Positions 8,084 to 16,207 of a DNA stretch of 64,000 nucleotides are shown here, piece after piece; position 1 is the first letter of the stretch, and every line of letters begins with the position of its first letter. This DNA comes from Microtetraspora niveoalba. Its GTDB lineage: Bacteria; Actinomycetota; Actinomycetes; Streptosporangiales; Streptosporangiaceae. The notes under the pieces were generated by a model. That model saw nothing but the letters and a program-made list of their open reading frames with translations. It ran no database searches and was not told the DNA's origin. Position numbers and translations under genes: made by a program. The DNA lies in assembly GCF_001570405.1 (NCBI RefSeq), contig NZ_BBYM01000031.1, positions 53,511 to 117,510 of the forward strand, given 5' to 3'.

Positions 8084-8794
8084 GTGGATCCTAAGCACGA
8101 GCGGATCGCCGGTGACCGCGGGGCGATCGGGGCGGGCGGGGCGCGGACGGCGGAACGTCGTGCCGACGGCGGCGCGACCGGCGACGGGGGCACGCCCCGC
8201 GACGGCGGCGCATCCCGTCGACGCGGCACCGAACTCGAAGGCGCGATCCTCGACGCCGCGTGGGACGTGCTGGTCGAGCACGGGTACCACGGCTTCACCT
8301 ACGAAGCCGTCGCCGCCCGCGCCGGCACGAGTCGTCCCGTTCTCTACCGGCGCTGGCCGCGGCGCGACGACCTGCTGCTGGCCACCCTCGCCAAGTTCTG
8401 GCAGCCGATCGCGGTGCCCGACACCGGCAACCTCCGCGACGACGCGATCGGCTTCCTGCGCAACGCCGACGCCGACCGGGCGGGCATGATCACATTGATG
8501 AGCGTGCAGCTGGTGGGCTACTTCCGCGACACCGGCACCGGCCTCGGCGACCTACGCGACACCCTCCTCACGCCGGGCCTGGCGACCGCGTTCGAGATGA
8601 TCGTCACCCGCGCGGTCGAGCGCGGCGAACTGCCCGACGTGCCGCGCTCGTCCCGCGTGGTGAACCTGCCGCTGGACCTGTTGCGCCACGACATGCTCAT
8701 GACGATGCGCGCGGTGCCGGACGAGTCGATCGTCGAGATCGTGGACGAGGTGTGGCTGCCGCTGATGGGAGTGCCCGGGGCCCCGTCCGCGTAG
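8084..8794 (+). CDS. TetR-family regulator
   Basis: 236-residue TetR/AcrR repressor. An unusually long Gly/Asp/Arg-rich N-terminal tail (about 45 residues, DRGAIGAGGARTAERR and following) precedes the HTH domain (LEGAILDAAWDVLVEHGYHG, YEAVAARAGTSRPVLYRRW), then an all-helical C-terminal ligand domain. GTG at 8084 is probably leaderless: TAAGAT at 8072-8077 is a good -10 box with exactly 6 bases to the GTG. A later start near the HTH domain cannot be excluded. It likely represses itself and the divergent FAD hydroxylase through 8027-8044. Confidence 0.87.
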   Translation: MDPKHERIAGDRGAIGAGGARTAERRADGGATGDGGTPRDGGASRRRGTELEGAILDAAWDVLVEHGYHGFTYEAVAARAGTSRPVLYRRWPRRDDLLLATLAKFWQPIAVPDTGNLRDDAIGFLRNADADRAGMITLMSVQLVGYFRDTGTGLGDLRDTLLTPGLATAFEMIVTRAVERGELPDVPRSSRVVNLPLDLLRHDMLMTMRAVPDESIVEIVDEVWLPLMGVPGAPSA

Positions 8795-8907
8795 ACGCGG
8801 CACCCGCCGGGGACCCATCTTGATCGATTCCCGGTGTCGCGATGGTACGCCGCGGGCCGCGCGGTACGGCGCCCTGGCCCCGCGGCGTGCGCCACCGGGG
8901 GCGGCCG

Positions 8908-9087
8908 TCAGGCGTCCGGCGTTCCGTCCTGCTCCGGCACTCCGTCCTGCCGGTGGACGGCGGCGAGATAGGCATGGATGGCGTCGCGGTTGCGGGTGAG
9001 GCGGTCGATGCGCTGCTGGATCCGCTCCGCCTCGCCGGCCGTCCTGCCGGTGCTGTCCGGCACCGATCTTCCGGCCGGCAGGTTCAC
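8908..9087 (-). CDS. Small 59-residue protein after TetR; MerR-like tail
   Basis: GTG at 9087, 7 bases after the stop of the TetR gene at 9095, runs to TGA at 8908. The product is hydrophilic; its middle, EAERIQQRIDRLTRNRDAIH and then AYLAAV, resembles the C-terminal coiled region and tail of MerR-type regulators, but there is no HTH. It may be a translationally coupled small protein or the remnant of a MerR gene. Codon use is G/C-biased in third positions throughout, which favours a real coding past or present. Function unknown. Confidence 0.45.
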   Translation of the reverse strand: MNLPAGRSVPDSTGRTAGEAERIQQRIDRLTRNRDAIHAYLAAVHRQDGVPEQDGTPDA

Positions 9088-9094
9088 CTGCGGG

Positions 9095-9706
9095 TCACTT
9101 CCGCCCGGTGAGACCTGAGGCGACGATGTCGACGAGCAGGTCGAGGATCTTGCCGTGGAGATCGGGGTCGCCGAGCCGGTCGGCGAACATCGGCACCAGC
9201 AGCACGCACTGCAGCACGCCGATGATCACGGCCGGGTCGGCGTGGACGAGCTCACCGCGGCCGGAGCGGTCGGCGACGAACTCCGTCAACGCCGTGACGG
9301 GGTTGTCGCCCAGGGCGGTGACACGTGCCGGGTCGAGCTTGCGCGCCACGGCCTGCATCTCTTCCGGGTGGGTCATCAGGCGGCGCCACAGCGGGTTGGC
9401 CGACAGCTCGGCGAGGGTGGCGTGCAGGAAGCGGCGCAGCCCCTCGCGCGGGTCGTCGGCGCTCAGCAGGGCGCCGTCGATGACCCGGCGCTTGACCTCG
9501 CCCGACTGGCGGATCATCAGTTCCAGATACAGCGCTTCCTTGGAGTCGAAGAAGACGTAGAAGCTGCTCTTGGCCACTCCGGTGGGGGCCATCAGCTCCT
9601 CCAACGAGGTCTTGCGCAGCCCTTGGGCGGTGAACAGCTTCTCTCCGGTCTCCAGGAGCAGGGCCGTGATGTGGGCCTTCTCCTCGGCGGTGAACGCGGG
9701 CGGCAT
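9095..9706 (-). CDS. TetR-family regulator
   Basis: 203-residue TetR protein: HTH at about residues 7-55 (ALLLETGEKLFTAQGLRKTS, MAPTGVAKSSFYVFFDSKEA) followed by a TetR_C-type ligand domain. ATG at 9706 follows GAAGGAAGG by 9 bases; a TTG at 9715 is in frame but touches the Shine-Dalgarno. The promoter region holds the inverted repeat at 9725, and the upstream gene on the same strand (9750-10253) ends only 43 bases before this start, so the two may be co-transcribed. Target unknown. Confidence 0.9.
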   Translation of the reverse strand: MPPAFTAEEKAHITALLLETGEKLFTAQGLRKTSLEELMAPTGVAKSSFYVFFDSKEALYLELMIRQSGEVKRRVIDGALLSADDPREGLRRFLHATLAELSANPLWRRLMTHPEEMQAVARKLDPARVTALGDNPVTALTEFVADRSGRGELVHADPAVIIGVLQCVLLVPMFADRLGDPDLHGKILDLLVDIVASGLTGRK

Positions 9707-9724
9707 CGGGGGCAACCTTCCTTC

Positions 9725-9736
9725 AAGCGAACGCTT
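9725..9736. promoter_or_regulatory. Inverted repeat upstream of TetR gene
   Basis: AAGCG-AA-CGCTT in the 43-base gap between the membrane protein gene and the TetR start; a second, overlapping pair GAAC/GTTC follows. A candidate autoregulatory operator with short arms. Confidence 0.35.
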
Positions 9737-9749
9737 TGTTCATATGTTT

Positions 9750-10253
9750 TCACTGTTCCGTGCGGACGTGGCCGAGCGCCCGTCGCAGGCCCTCTTCGTA
9801 GATGGCGACGAAGCGGTCGATCTGCCACAACTGGGAGATGAAGACGAGTGCCCATCCGAAGACGGCGGGCCAGGCCTCGACGCGGACCAGGCCGTACACC
9901 ATGATCAGGGCGCCGACGGCGGCCATGGCGATCAGCCACCGAACCGCGGGCCGGTGTGCCTCTGCCGCCAGTGAACGGTCGGCGGCGTACATCTTCTCGC
10001 CGTAGATGCCCTTCTCCGCCCAACTGCGCGGCTCGTGGACCGGTTTGAACGCGTGGGGGTTGATCCACATCCAGATCACGCCCGCCGCGATCGGGACCAG
10101 CGCCCACCAGCCGAAGACGTCGCGGAAGTAGATCGGCAGCAGGATCGGCGCCAGCCCGGCCATCCGGGTCCACACGCTCCACGCGTTGGCGTGCCGCTTC
10201 CACGAGTCGTCGTCGAGCCCGAACGTCGCCGCGGCGGCCTGGGTGAGCTTCAT
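9750..10253 (-). CDS. Small membrane protein, DUF6653-like
   Basis: 167 residues with four hydrophobic segments (MAGLAPILLPIYF; WALVPIAAGVIWMWINP; LIAMAAVGALIMVYGLV; WPAVFGWALVFISQLW). The N-terminal WKRHANAWSVWTRM and central WINPHAFKPVHEPRSWAEK resemble the DUF6653 family, as far as I recall it; no function is known to me. ATG at 10253 has GAGGAG 5 bases upstream; the in-frame ATG at 10301 lacks one. It precedes a TetR gene on the same strand and may be its target. Confidence 0.76.
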   Translation of the reverse strand: MKLTQAAAATFGLDDDSWKRHANAWSVWTRMAGLAPILLPIYFRDVFGWWALVPIAAGVIWMWINPHAFKPVHEPRSWAEKGIYGEKMYAADRSLAAEAHRPAVRWLIAMAAVGALIMVYGLVRVEAWPAVFGWALVFISQLWQIDRFVAIYEEGLRRALGHVRTEQ

Positions 10254-10502
10254 CGTCGCTCCTCGAAGAGGGAATCGGTCGGGCACCTCCCGGCCATGCA
10301 TCCATAAAACCAGATTGGAGATTTGTTTTCAACACTCGGCGATCTCCGCCTCCGGTCGCCGCCGGTGCAGGCCCGGCACTCCCGTCGGACGGCGGAGCGG
10401 TGATGGGGGCCGGCGGCGGAGCCGTACCGGTGCATGTAGGCCGATTTCGATATCTTGCATAGTTCGTGGCCGACCGAAACCTGTGACAGAAGGGAACGGC
10501 AC

Positions 10503-11993
10503 GTGCTCGACGATGCTGGCCTACAGGCGCTCCGCGAAGCGGCGCGTCTTTCTCCGGAGAATCTCCCCCTGCGGCAACACCTCGCCGGACAGCTCCTGGC
10601 CCGGGGGTACCTCGCCGAGGCCGAGGCCGAATATCGGGCCGCTCTCGTGCTCGCCCCCAAGAACGCGGACATCACGGCGGGTCTGGCGGAGGCGTTCGTC
10701 CGGCAGAGCGCCCACGGCGCCGCGCTGGCGGCGCTCGAACCGCTGCTGGCCTCACCCGGCTACCCACCCAAGCTGGGCGTGCTGGCGGCTCGGGCGCTGC
10801 TGGCCGAAGGGGACGCGGCGCGGGCGGCCCACCGCTACCACGAGGCCGTGTCCCGTGATCCGTCCGTGGGCGACCCCGATCTCGCCGCCCGCCTGTCGGT
10901 CCCTCCCGCGCCCGCGTCGCCGTACCCGGCGCCCGCGCCCACCCCCGCGTATCCGGCGTATCCGGCGCCAGGATCCGCACCGGCCCACCACCCGGCGCCC
11001 GCTCCCGCTCCCGCTCCGGCGAACGTCGCAGCGGGCTCCGCACCGGCCCACCCGCTGTATCCGCCGCCCGCCCCCGCACCGGCGTACCCGGCGGCGGGCC
11101 CCACGCCGACGGAGAGCGCCGAGGTCGAGCGCTCCGGCCTGTCCTTCGCCGATGTGGCGGGCATGGAGGCGGTCAAGGAGGCCCTGCGCATCAAGCTGCT
11201 GCTGCCGATCCAGCAGCCGGAGCTGTTCGCCGCGTACGGCAAGCGCGCCGGCGGCGGGGTGCTGCTGTACGGGCCTCCGGGAGCGGGGAAGACCCACCTG
11301 GCCAGGGCCGCCGCCGGCGAGCTGGGCGCCGCCTTCGTCAACGTGGGACTGGCCGACATCCTCGACATGTACATCGGGTCGAGCGAGCGCAACCTGCGCG
11401 CCACCTTCGATCTGGCCCGCCGCAACCGGCCGTGCGTGCTGTTCTTCGACGAGGTCGACGCGCTGGCGGCCCGCCGCTCCGACATGCGCCAGGCGCACAC
11501 GCGGCAGCTCGTCAACCAGTTCCTGGCCGAGCTGGACGGCGTGGACCAGAAGGCCAACGAGGGCGTCCTGGTGCTGGCCGCCACGAACGCCCCGTGGTAC
11601 GTGGACGCGGCGTTCCGCCGTCCCGGCCGGTTCGACCAGCCGGTGCTCGTGCCGCCGCCCGACGCCGCGGCGCGCGCGGCCATCCTGCGCATCCTGTGCC
11701 GGGACAAGCCTCTGGCCGAGATGGACTTCGACGCGGTGGCGCGGGTGACCGAGCATTTCGTCGGCGCGGACCTGAAGGGCGTGGTGGACCGGGCGGTGGA
11801 GGCCAAGCTCCAGCAGTCGATCAGCGCCGGTCGTCCCCTCCCGCTGTCGACGCCCGACCTGCTGGCCGCCGCTCAGACCGTGCGGCCGACCGCCGTGCGC
11901 GAGTGGATGGCCACCGCGCGCAACTACGTGATGCACGCCAACGACTCCGGCGCCTGGGACGAGCTGCTGCCCTGGGTCAAGGCCAAGTGGTAG
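10503..11993 (+). CDS. TPR-AAA+ ATPase (FtsH/Cdc48-like module)
   Basis: 496 residues in three parts. Residues about 1-130 form TPR-like helical repeats (LREAARLSPENLPLRQHLAG; LAEAEAEYRAALVLAPKNAD). Residues about 130-205 are a Pro/Ala/Tyr-rich linker. Residues about 210-490 are a single AAA+ domain: Walker A GPPGAGKT, Walker B VLFFDEVDAL, sensor 1 LAATN, the arginine-finger pattern RRPGRFD and an AAA lid. All catalytic residues are present, so it should be an active unfoldase or remodeller. GTG at 10503 follows AGAAGGGA. It overlaps the next gene by 7 bases, and both proteins carry TPRs, suggesting a two-part complex. Substrate unknown. Confidence 0.86.
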   Translation: MLDDAGLQALREAARLSPENLPLRQHLAGQLLARGYLAEAEAEYRAALVLAPKNADITAGLAEAFVRQSAHGAALAALEPLLASPGYPPKLGVLAARALLAEGDAARAAHRYHEAVSRDPSVGDPDLAARLSVPPAPASPYPAPAPTPAYPAYPAPGSAPAHHPAPAPAPAPANVAAGSAPAHPLYPPPAPAPAYPAAGPTPTESAEVERSGLSFADVAGMEAVKEALRIKLLLPIQQPELFAAYGKRAGGGVLLYGPPGAGKTHLARAAAGELGAAFVNVGLADILDMYIGSSERNLRATFDLARRNRPCVLFFDEVDALAARRSDMRQAHTRQLVNQFLAELDGVDQKANEGVLVLAATNAPWYVDAAFRRPGRFDQPVLVPPPDAAARAAILRILCRDKPLAEMDFDAVARVTEHFVGADLKGVVDRAVEAKLQQSISAGRPLPLSTPDLLAAAQTVRPTAVREWMATARNYVMHANDSGAWDELLPWVKAKW

Positions 11994-13177
11994 CCGTCTC
12001 CGACTCGGTGCAGCGGGCGCGCATGCTCCTGGAGATGCGGCGTCCGGCCGACGCCGAGCGGGAGCTGCGCGGCGTGCTCGCCCAGGAGCCGCAGCACGTC
12101 ACCGCGCATTCCTTCCTGGCTCTCGCCCTGGTCCAGCAGGGCGACGTGGCCGAAGGCGTCGCGGAAGCGCACGAGGCGGTACGGCTGGCGCCCGACCAGT
12201 GGCTCACCCACTACATGGCCGGACAGGTGTACCAACACGCCGGCCGGCCCGACGAGGCGATGGCCGCGATCAACGTGTCCCTGGCCCTCGAGCCCGAGTA
12301 CGCGCCGGCCTGGGAGCTGCTGGCCCGGGCGCACCTCGGGAAGGGCGAGTGGCCCCAGACCGCCGAGGCGGCGCGCCGCGGGCTGGCCCTGGATCCGCAG
12401 GACTCCGATCTGGTGAGCCTGCTGGCGCTGGCCCTCACCAAGATGGGAGACGAGGAGCAGGCCACAGCCGCGGCCGCGCACGCCGTGCGGCTGGACCCGG
12501 AGAGCCCCACCGCGCACCTGGCGTACGGCCGTGCGGCGCTGGCCTTCGGTGATCCCCGGCGAGCGGCGGACGCCTTCCGCGAGGTGCTCCGTCTCGCCCC
12601 CGGCTTCGACGAGGCCAGGGACCTCCTCGTGGCCGCGCTGAAGGACCGCAATCCTCTTTACCGGAGGCTCGCGCGGCTGCGCGGCGTGTTCCGCGGCGGG
12701 CGGCGGCTCGTGTTCCTGCTGCCCGCCGCGCCGCCCCTTGTCGTGTTCTTCATCCTCGTCGCGGTGCTGCACTGGGCGGCGTGGGTCGCCGAGGCATGGA
12801 CCACGCTGCGCCTGGCCCGTGCGAAGGCGACCCGGCTGCTCTTCTCGGACGTCGAGGCCCGCGTGGCCGTGCTGTGCTGTTGCCTGGTGGCCGCGGGCGC
12901 GGCGCTGCTCGCGCTGGGAGGGACGCTCGGCCTGAGCGCGGTCGGCACCGCGGGCGTGGGCGTCATGGCCCTGGTCACCCCCGTCCAGGAGGCCGTGCAC
13001 ACCGGCTCCGCCCGGGCGCGGACGGTCCTGTACGCCTGGACGGCCCTTCTCGGCCTGGCCGTCGCCGTGTCGATGGTTCTCACCGCGCCGACCACGGCGC
13101 TGCTCTGCGTGTACGCCGGGCTGGCCACGATCTGGGTGGCGGCGGGCGTACGGCGCGTGCTCGGCCACGAGAGGTAG
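11987..13177 (+). CDS. TPR-repeat membrane protein, partner of the AAA+ ATPase
   Basis: 396 residues. Residues about 1-220 are at least five TPR units (AERELRGVLAQEPQHVTAHS; LEPEYAPAWELLARAHLGKG; RRAADAFREVLRLAPGFDEA); the C-terminal half has four hydrophobic segments (LVFLLPAAPPLVVFFILVAV; VLCCCLVAAGAALLALGG; LLGLAVAVSMVLTA; CVYAGLATIWVAAGV). So a cytoplasmic TPR arm is anchored in the membrane. GTG at 11987 lies within the end of the ATPase gene. Together the pair looks like an ATPase recruited to a membrane TPR platform; no named system was recognised. Confidence 0.82.
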   Translation: MVAVSDSVQRARMLLEMRRPADAERELRGVLAQEPQHVTAHSFLALALVQQGDVAEGVAEAHEAVRLAPDQWLTHYMAGQVYQHAGRPDEAMAAINVSLALEPEYAPAWELLARAHLGKGEWPQTAEAARRGLALDPQDSDLVSLLALALTKMGDEEQATAAAAHAVRLDPESPTAHLAYGRAALAFGDPRRAADAFREVLRLAPGFDEARDLLVAALKDRNPLYRRLARLRGVFRGGRRLVFLLPAAPPLVVFFILVAVLHWAAWVAEAWTTLRLARAKATRLLFSDVEARVAVLCCCLVAAGAALLALGGTLGLSAVGTAGVGVMALVTPVQEAVHTGSARARTVLYAWTALLGLAVAVSMVLTAPTTALLCVYAGLATIWVAAGVRRVLGHER

Positions 13178-13337
13178 CGAGGCACAGAGGTCGGGGTCAG
13201 CGGGCGGGGTCAGCGGGCGGGGCCGGGCCGACGGCGGCGTTCCGTTCTTCACCGCGCCGGCCCCTGCCGTACGGGCTCGGGCACGTCGTGTCACGACCCG
13301 CGGCTTGTCACGTCCCGCGGCGCGGAGCCGCTCCGGC

Positions 13338-14039
13338 TCAGCCGAGCGTGCCGCTGAGCACGGCGACGGCGCCCAGGACCAGGGTGAGCGGATAGGCCCA
13401 CCACCTGGGCGCCGGCCCGTCCCGCAGGACGCGCACCCCGAGCGGCACCAGCGCCACGCACAGGCACGCGGTGGCGACGATCGACATGGGCCATGTGCCC
13501 TTGAGGACGCCGATCGGCAGCGCGGACACCGACGCGAGGGCGATCGACCTGACCGTCCCGAGGACGCCCGCACGCCACGCTCCCACGGCCAGCACGATCC
13601 AGCCGAAGAAGATCGCGATCGACAGGCTGTGGAAGACGTGGAAGGCGCCGTAGGAGTCGGCGATCACGGTACGCGCCGCCTCCACGCCCCGGACGTCGAC
13701 GAGCTGGAAGGCGAGGTGGTCGACCCCGGCGTGGAAGACGCGGGCGAACAACCCGGAAAGCACCATGACGCCTCCCCACAACGCCCACCGCGGCCGGGCC
13801 GGCCACACACGCCGGACGAGCGCGATGACCGCGGGCCACAGCAGGACGTTCCCCGCGGCGAAGGCGCTGTAGGACGCGGTCATCCGGCCCGGGTTCCCGG
13901 CGAACGCGGCGAGCTGTCCGGGGAAGAAGGCGTCGACGTCGACGCGGAGCAGCACTCCGGCGAGCATCAGGACCGGTCCGAGGACGAGTGCGACACCCTC
14001 CACCCAGCGGCCGGGGAATTCGAACGAGGTCGTTGTCAT
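13338..14039 (-). CDS. Predicted integral membrane protein
   Basis: 233 residues with about seven hydrophobic segments (VEGVALVLGPVLMLAGVLL; VLLWPAVIALV; FFGWIVLAVGAW; YPLTLVLGAVAVLSGTLG). No catalytic motif is seen. His residues in FARVFHAGVDHLAFQL and GAFHVFHSLS could bind a metal or haem. ATG at 14039 has only a weak GGAT upstream. It follows the two-component genes on the same strand (70 bases after the regulator), so it may be their target. Family not recognised. Confidence 0.7.
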   Translation of the reverse strand: MTTTSFEFPGRWVEGVALVLGPVLMLAGVLLRVDVDAFFPGQLAAFAGNPGRMTASYSAFAAGNVLLWPAVIALVRRVWPARPRWALWGGVMVLSGLFARVFHAGVDHLAFQLVDVRGVEAARTVIADSYGAFHVFHSLSIAIFFGWIVLAVGAWRAGVLGTVRSIALASVSALPIGVLKGTWPMSIVATACLCVALVPLGVRVLRDGPAPRWWAYPLTLVLGAVAVLSGTLG

Positions 14040-14109
14040 GCCGTCGATCCAACCGGCGCGGCACCCGCCGCACATTGGCGTGCGGTGGAGCCCCGGGGTA
14101 GACCTGGCA

Positions 14110-14760
14110 CTACCTCGACTCGGCCTGGAGGTAGGCCAGGACGGCCAGCACGCGGCGGTGCCCGTCGGCGGTCGGCGGGAGGTCGAGCTTGGCGAAGATG
14201 CTCGCGATGTGCTTGGCGACCGCCGCGTCGCTGACGAAGAGAGCCCGGGCTATCGAGCCGTTGGACCGCCCCTCCGCGATCAGGGCGAGCACCTCCAGCT
14301 CTCTCGGAGTGAGGCGCCGCAGCGGGTCACGCCGCCAGCCGAGCAGTTGCCGTACCACCTCGGGATCGATGACCGTGCCGCCTTCGGCCACCCGGACGAG
14401 CGCGTCGGCGAATTCGCGGACGTCCCCGATCCGCTCCTTCAGCAGATAGCCGATGCCCGCGCCGCCGGCGGAGCCGAGCAGCTCGGCGGCGTACGTCTGC
14501 TCGACGTACTGGCTGAGCAGCAGCACGGCGAGACCCGGGTGCGCCGCGCGGAGGGCGAACGCGGCGCGCAGCCCCTCGTCGGTGAAGCCGGGGGGCATGC
14601 GCACGTCGGCGACGACGATGTCCGGCCGCTGCTCCTCCACCGCCGCGACGAGCGAGGCGGCGTCACCGACGGAGGCGACGACCGTGTGCCCGAAGCGTTC
14701 GAGCAGGCCGACCAGGCCCTCGCGGAGCAGGACGGCGTCCTCCGCGATCACAACGCGCAC
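14110..14760 (-). CDS. NarL/LuxR-type response regulator
   Basis: 216-residue response regulator: receiver domain with phosphoacceptor D52 (VVADVRMP), conserved Lys in LLKERIGD, and a LuxR-type HTH from about residue 148 (LTPRELEVLALIAEGRSNGS; VSDAAVAKHIASIFAKLDL). It overlaps the partner histidine kinase gene by 13 bases, so synthesis is coupled. Targets may include the adjacent membrane protein gene. Confidence 0.94.
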   Translation of the reverse strand: MRVVIAEDAVLLREGLVGLLERFGHTVVASVGDAASLVAAVEEQRPDIVVADVRMPPGFTDEGLRAAFALRAAHPGLAVLLLSQYVEQTYAAELLGSAGGAGIGYLLKERIGDVREFADALVRVAEGGTVIDPEVVRQLLGWRRDPLRRLTPRELEVLALIAEGRSNGSIARALFVSDAAVAKHIASIFAKLDLPPTADGHRRVLAVLAYLQAESR

Positions 14761-15920
14761 GGGATCTCCACTCTCATCGTCGTCGGCCCGCCTGCCGGGC
14801 TGGACAGCGACAGTCTGCCGTCGACGACGGCCACCCTGTCGGCCAGCCCGGTCAGACCGGTGCCGCGAGCCGGGTCGGCGCCGCCGACTCCGTCATCGCG
14901 GATCTCCATGGTCAGCACGCCGCCGGCCAGCCGGCCGCGGACGGCGGCCCGGCTCGCCCGGCTGTGCTTGGCGACGTTCGCCAGAGCCTCGGACACGACG
15001 TAGTACGCGGCCACCTCCACGGACTGGGGCGGCCGCCGCGGCAGGGAGAGGTCCACGTCCACCGGGACCGGCGAACGCGCCGCCACGTTGCGGACGGCGG
15101 CGGCGAGGCCGCGGTCGGTGAGCACCTGCGGATGCACCCCGCGGACCAGCTCCCGCAACTCGACGAGCGCGAGCTTGGCCTCCTCGTGGGCCTGCGCGAG
15201 CTGCTCGGCGAGCGGCGAGTCCGGTGGCAGGTCGAGCCTGGCCAGCCCCAGCCGCATGCTCAACGCGACGAGCCGCTGCTGGGTGCCGTCATGCAGATCG
15301 CGCTCGATCCTGCGGCGTTCCGTCTCGAACGCGTCCACGAGCCGGGCCCGTGAGCGCAGGACCTCGGCCAGCTCGGTCTCTCGGGGAGCGAGCAGCGTCC
15401 TGACGAGGGCTCCGCGCGCCCCCGCCCAGGCGGTGAAGGTGTAGGGGGCGACCAGCAGGAGGAGGAGCCCCATCGCGGAGGCCGTGAACGCGGCCGCGAG
15501 CGCCCACGCCCCGTCCGTCGGCTGGAGCACCGGCGAGAGGATCAGCACGACGGGCCCGCCGACCGTCGCGCCCACCACCAGCAGATCGATCCACCAGAAC
15601 ACGAAGAGCGAGAACAGCGCCACCGCGGCGTCCCTCCGCCGTCCGGCGGACGCGCGAGGCGTCGGCGTGGAGTCGACCAGCCGCAGCCGCCACCGCTCGA
15701 ACCGCGCCAACGGCGGCACCGCCAGACCGGCGGCGGCGATCCCGGCCGGCACCATGAGCGGCACCCGGCCCACGAGCGAGATCGACAGCGCCGTGACCGC
15801 GACCACGAGGCCGGGCACCGTGCTCGACAGCAGGTACGCCAAGGACCTCCACGGCCAGCCGGACGCCAGGAACGCCGCCGGCCGCCGGGCGAGGGCCTCC
15901 AGGGCGGTTCGCGTGAGCAC
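14748..15920 (-). CDS. Two-component sensor histidine kinase (HisKA_3)
   Basis: 390-residue membrane kinase: hydrophobic segments in the first 185 residues (LLSSTVPGLVVAVTALSISL; ALFSLFVFWWIDLLVVGA; MGLLLLLVAPYTFTAW), dimerisation box ETERRRIERDLHDGTQQRL with the phosphoacceptor His, then the ATPase domain (SEALANVAKHSRAS N-box; DDGVGGADPARGTGLTGLAD G-box). It has no large extracytoplasmic domain, so it probably senses something in the membrane. Overlaps its response regulator gene. Confidence 0.94.
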   Translation of the reverse strand: MLTRTALEALARRPAAFLASGWPWRSLAYLLSSTVPGLVVAVTALSISLVGRVPLMVPAGIAAAGLAVPPLARFERWRLRLVDSTPTPRASAGRRRDAAVALFSLFVFWWIDLLVVGATVGGPVVLILSPVLQPTDGAWALAAAFTASAMGLLLLLVAPYTFTAWAGARGALVRTLLAPRETELAEVLRSRARLVDAFETERRRIERDLHDGTQQRLVALSMRLGLARLDLPPDSPLAEQLAQAHEEAKLALVELRELVRGVHPQVLTDRGLAAAVRNVAARSPVPVDVDLSLPRRPPQSVEVAAYYVVSEALANVAKHSRASRAAVRGRLAGGVLTMEIRDDGVGGADPARGTGLTGLADRVAVVDGRLSLSSPAGGPTTMRVEIPCAL

Positions 15921-16063
15921 GTCCAGAAGCTACCGGCCGCCGCCGTACCGGAAGACCCGCCGGCCGTGGCACCGCATGTACGAGGACAGCGTCGCGGTCG
16001 CCGAGGCGTTCGCCGGGGCTTGACCGGCCCCCCGGGCCGGGGGTGGCGCGGCGGCGCGGATCG

Positions 16064-16180
16064 CGGGCCGTACGGTTCTTCGAACGGGTGGGCTTCACCC
16101 GGCACGGCCCGACCGGACTGGTGCCCGGACTCAGGCACGGCGGCGGGCGGGTCCACCAGCAGACGATGGTCTGGAGTCTC
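16064..16180 (+). pseudogene. Remnant of a GNAT acetyltransferase C-terminus
   Basis: This frame encodes RAVRFFERVGFTRHGPTG, followed by GRVHQQTMVWSL, which matches the final strand-helix-strand of GNAT acetyltransferases (AIRFYERxGF, then a closing QxxMVW strand). No N-terminal part, acetyl-CoA loop or start codon is present, and the frame runs on without a stop into the antisense of the FUSC gene. It sits between two minus-strand genes. I read it as a decayed gene fragment; the 100 bases before it encode nothing I recognise. Confidence 0.4.
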
Positions 16181-16207
16181 GGGAGACGGCGCGACACGAT
16201 GAGCGCC

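Noticed and set aside
8842..9111. Plus-strand 89-codon frame
   Set aside because: Opposite the small coupled ORF and TetR end; no Shine-Dalgarno and no similarity.
10915..11110. Pro/Ala repeats as a satellite
   Set aside because: In-frame linker of the AAA+ protein.
15921..16063. Plus-strand fragment ending MYEDSVAVAEAFAGA
   Set aside because: Looks protein-like but I cannot assign it to a family and it has no start.
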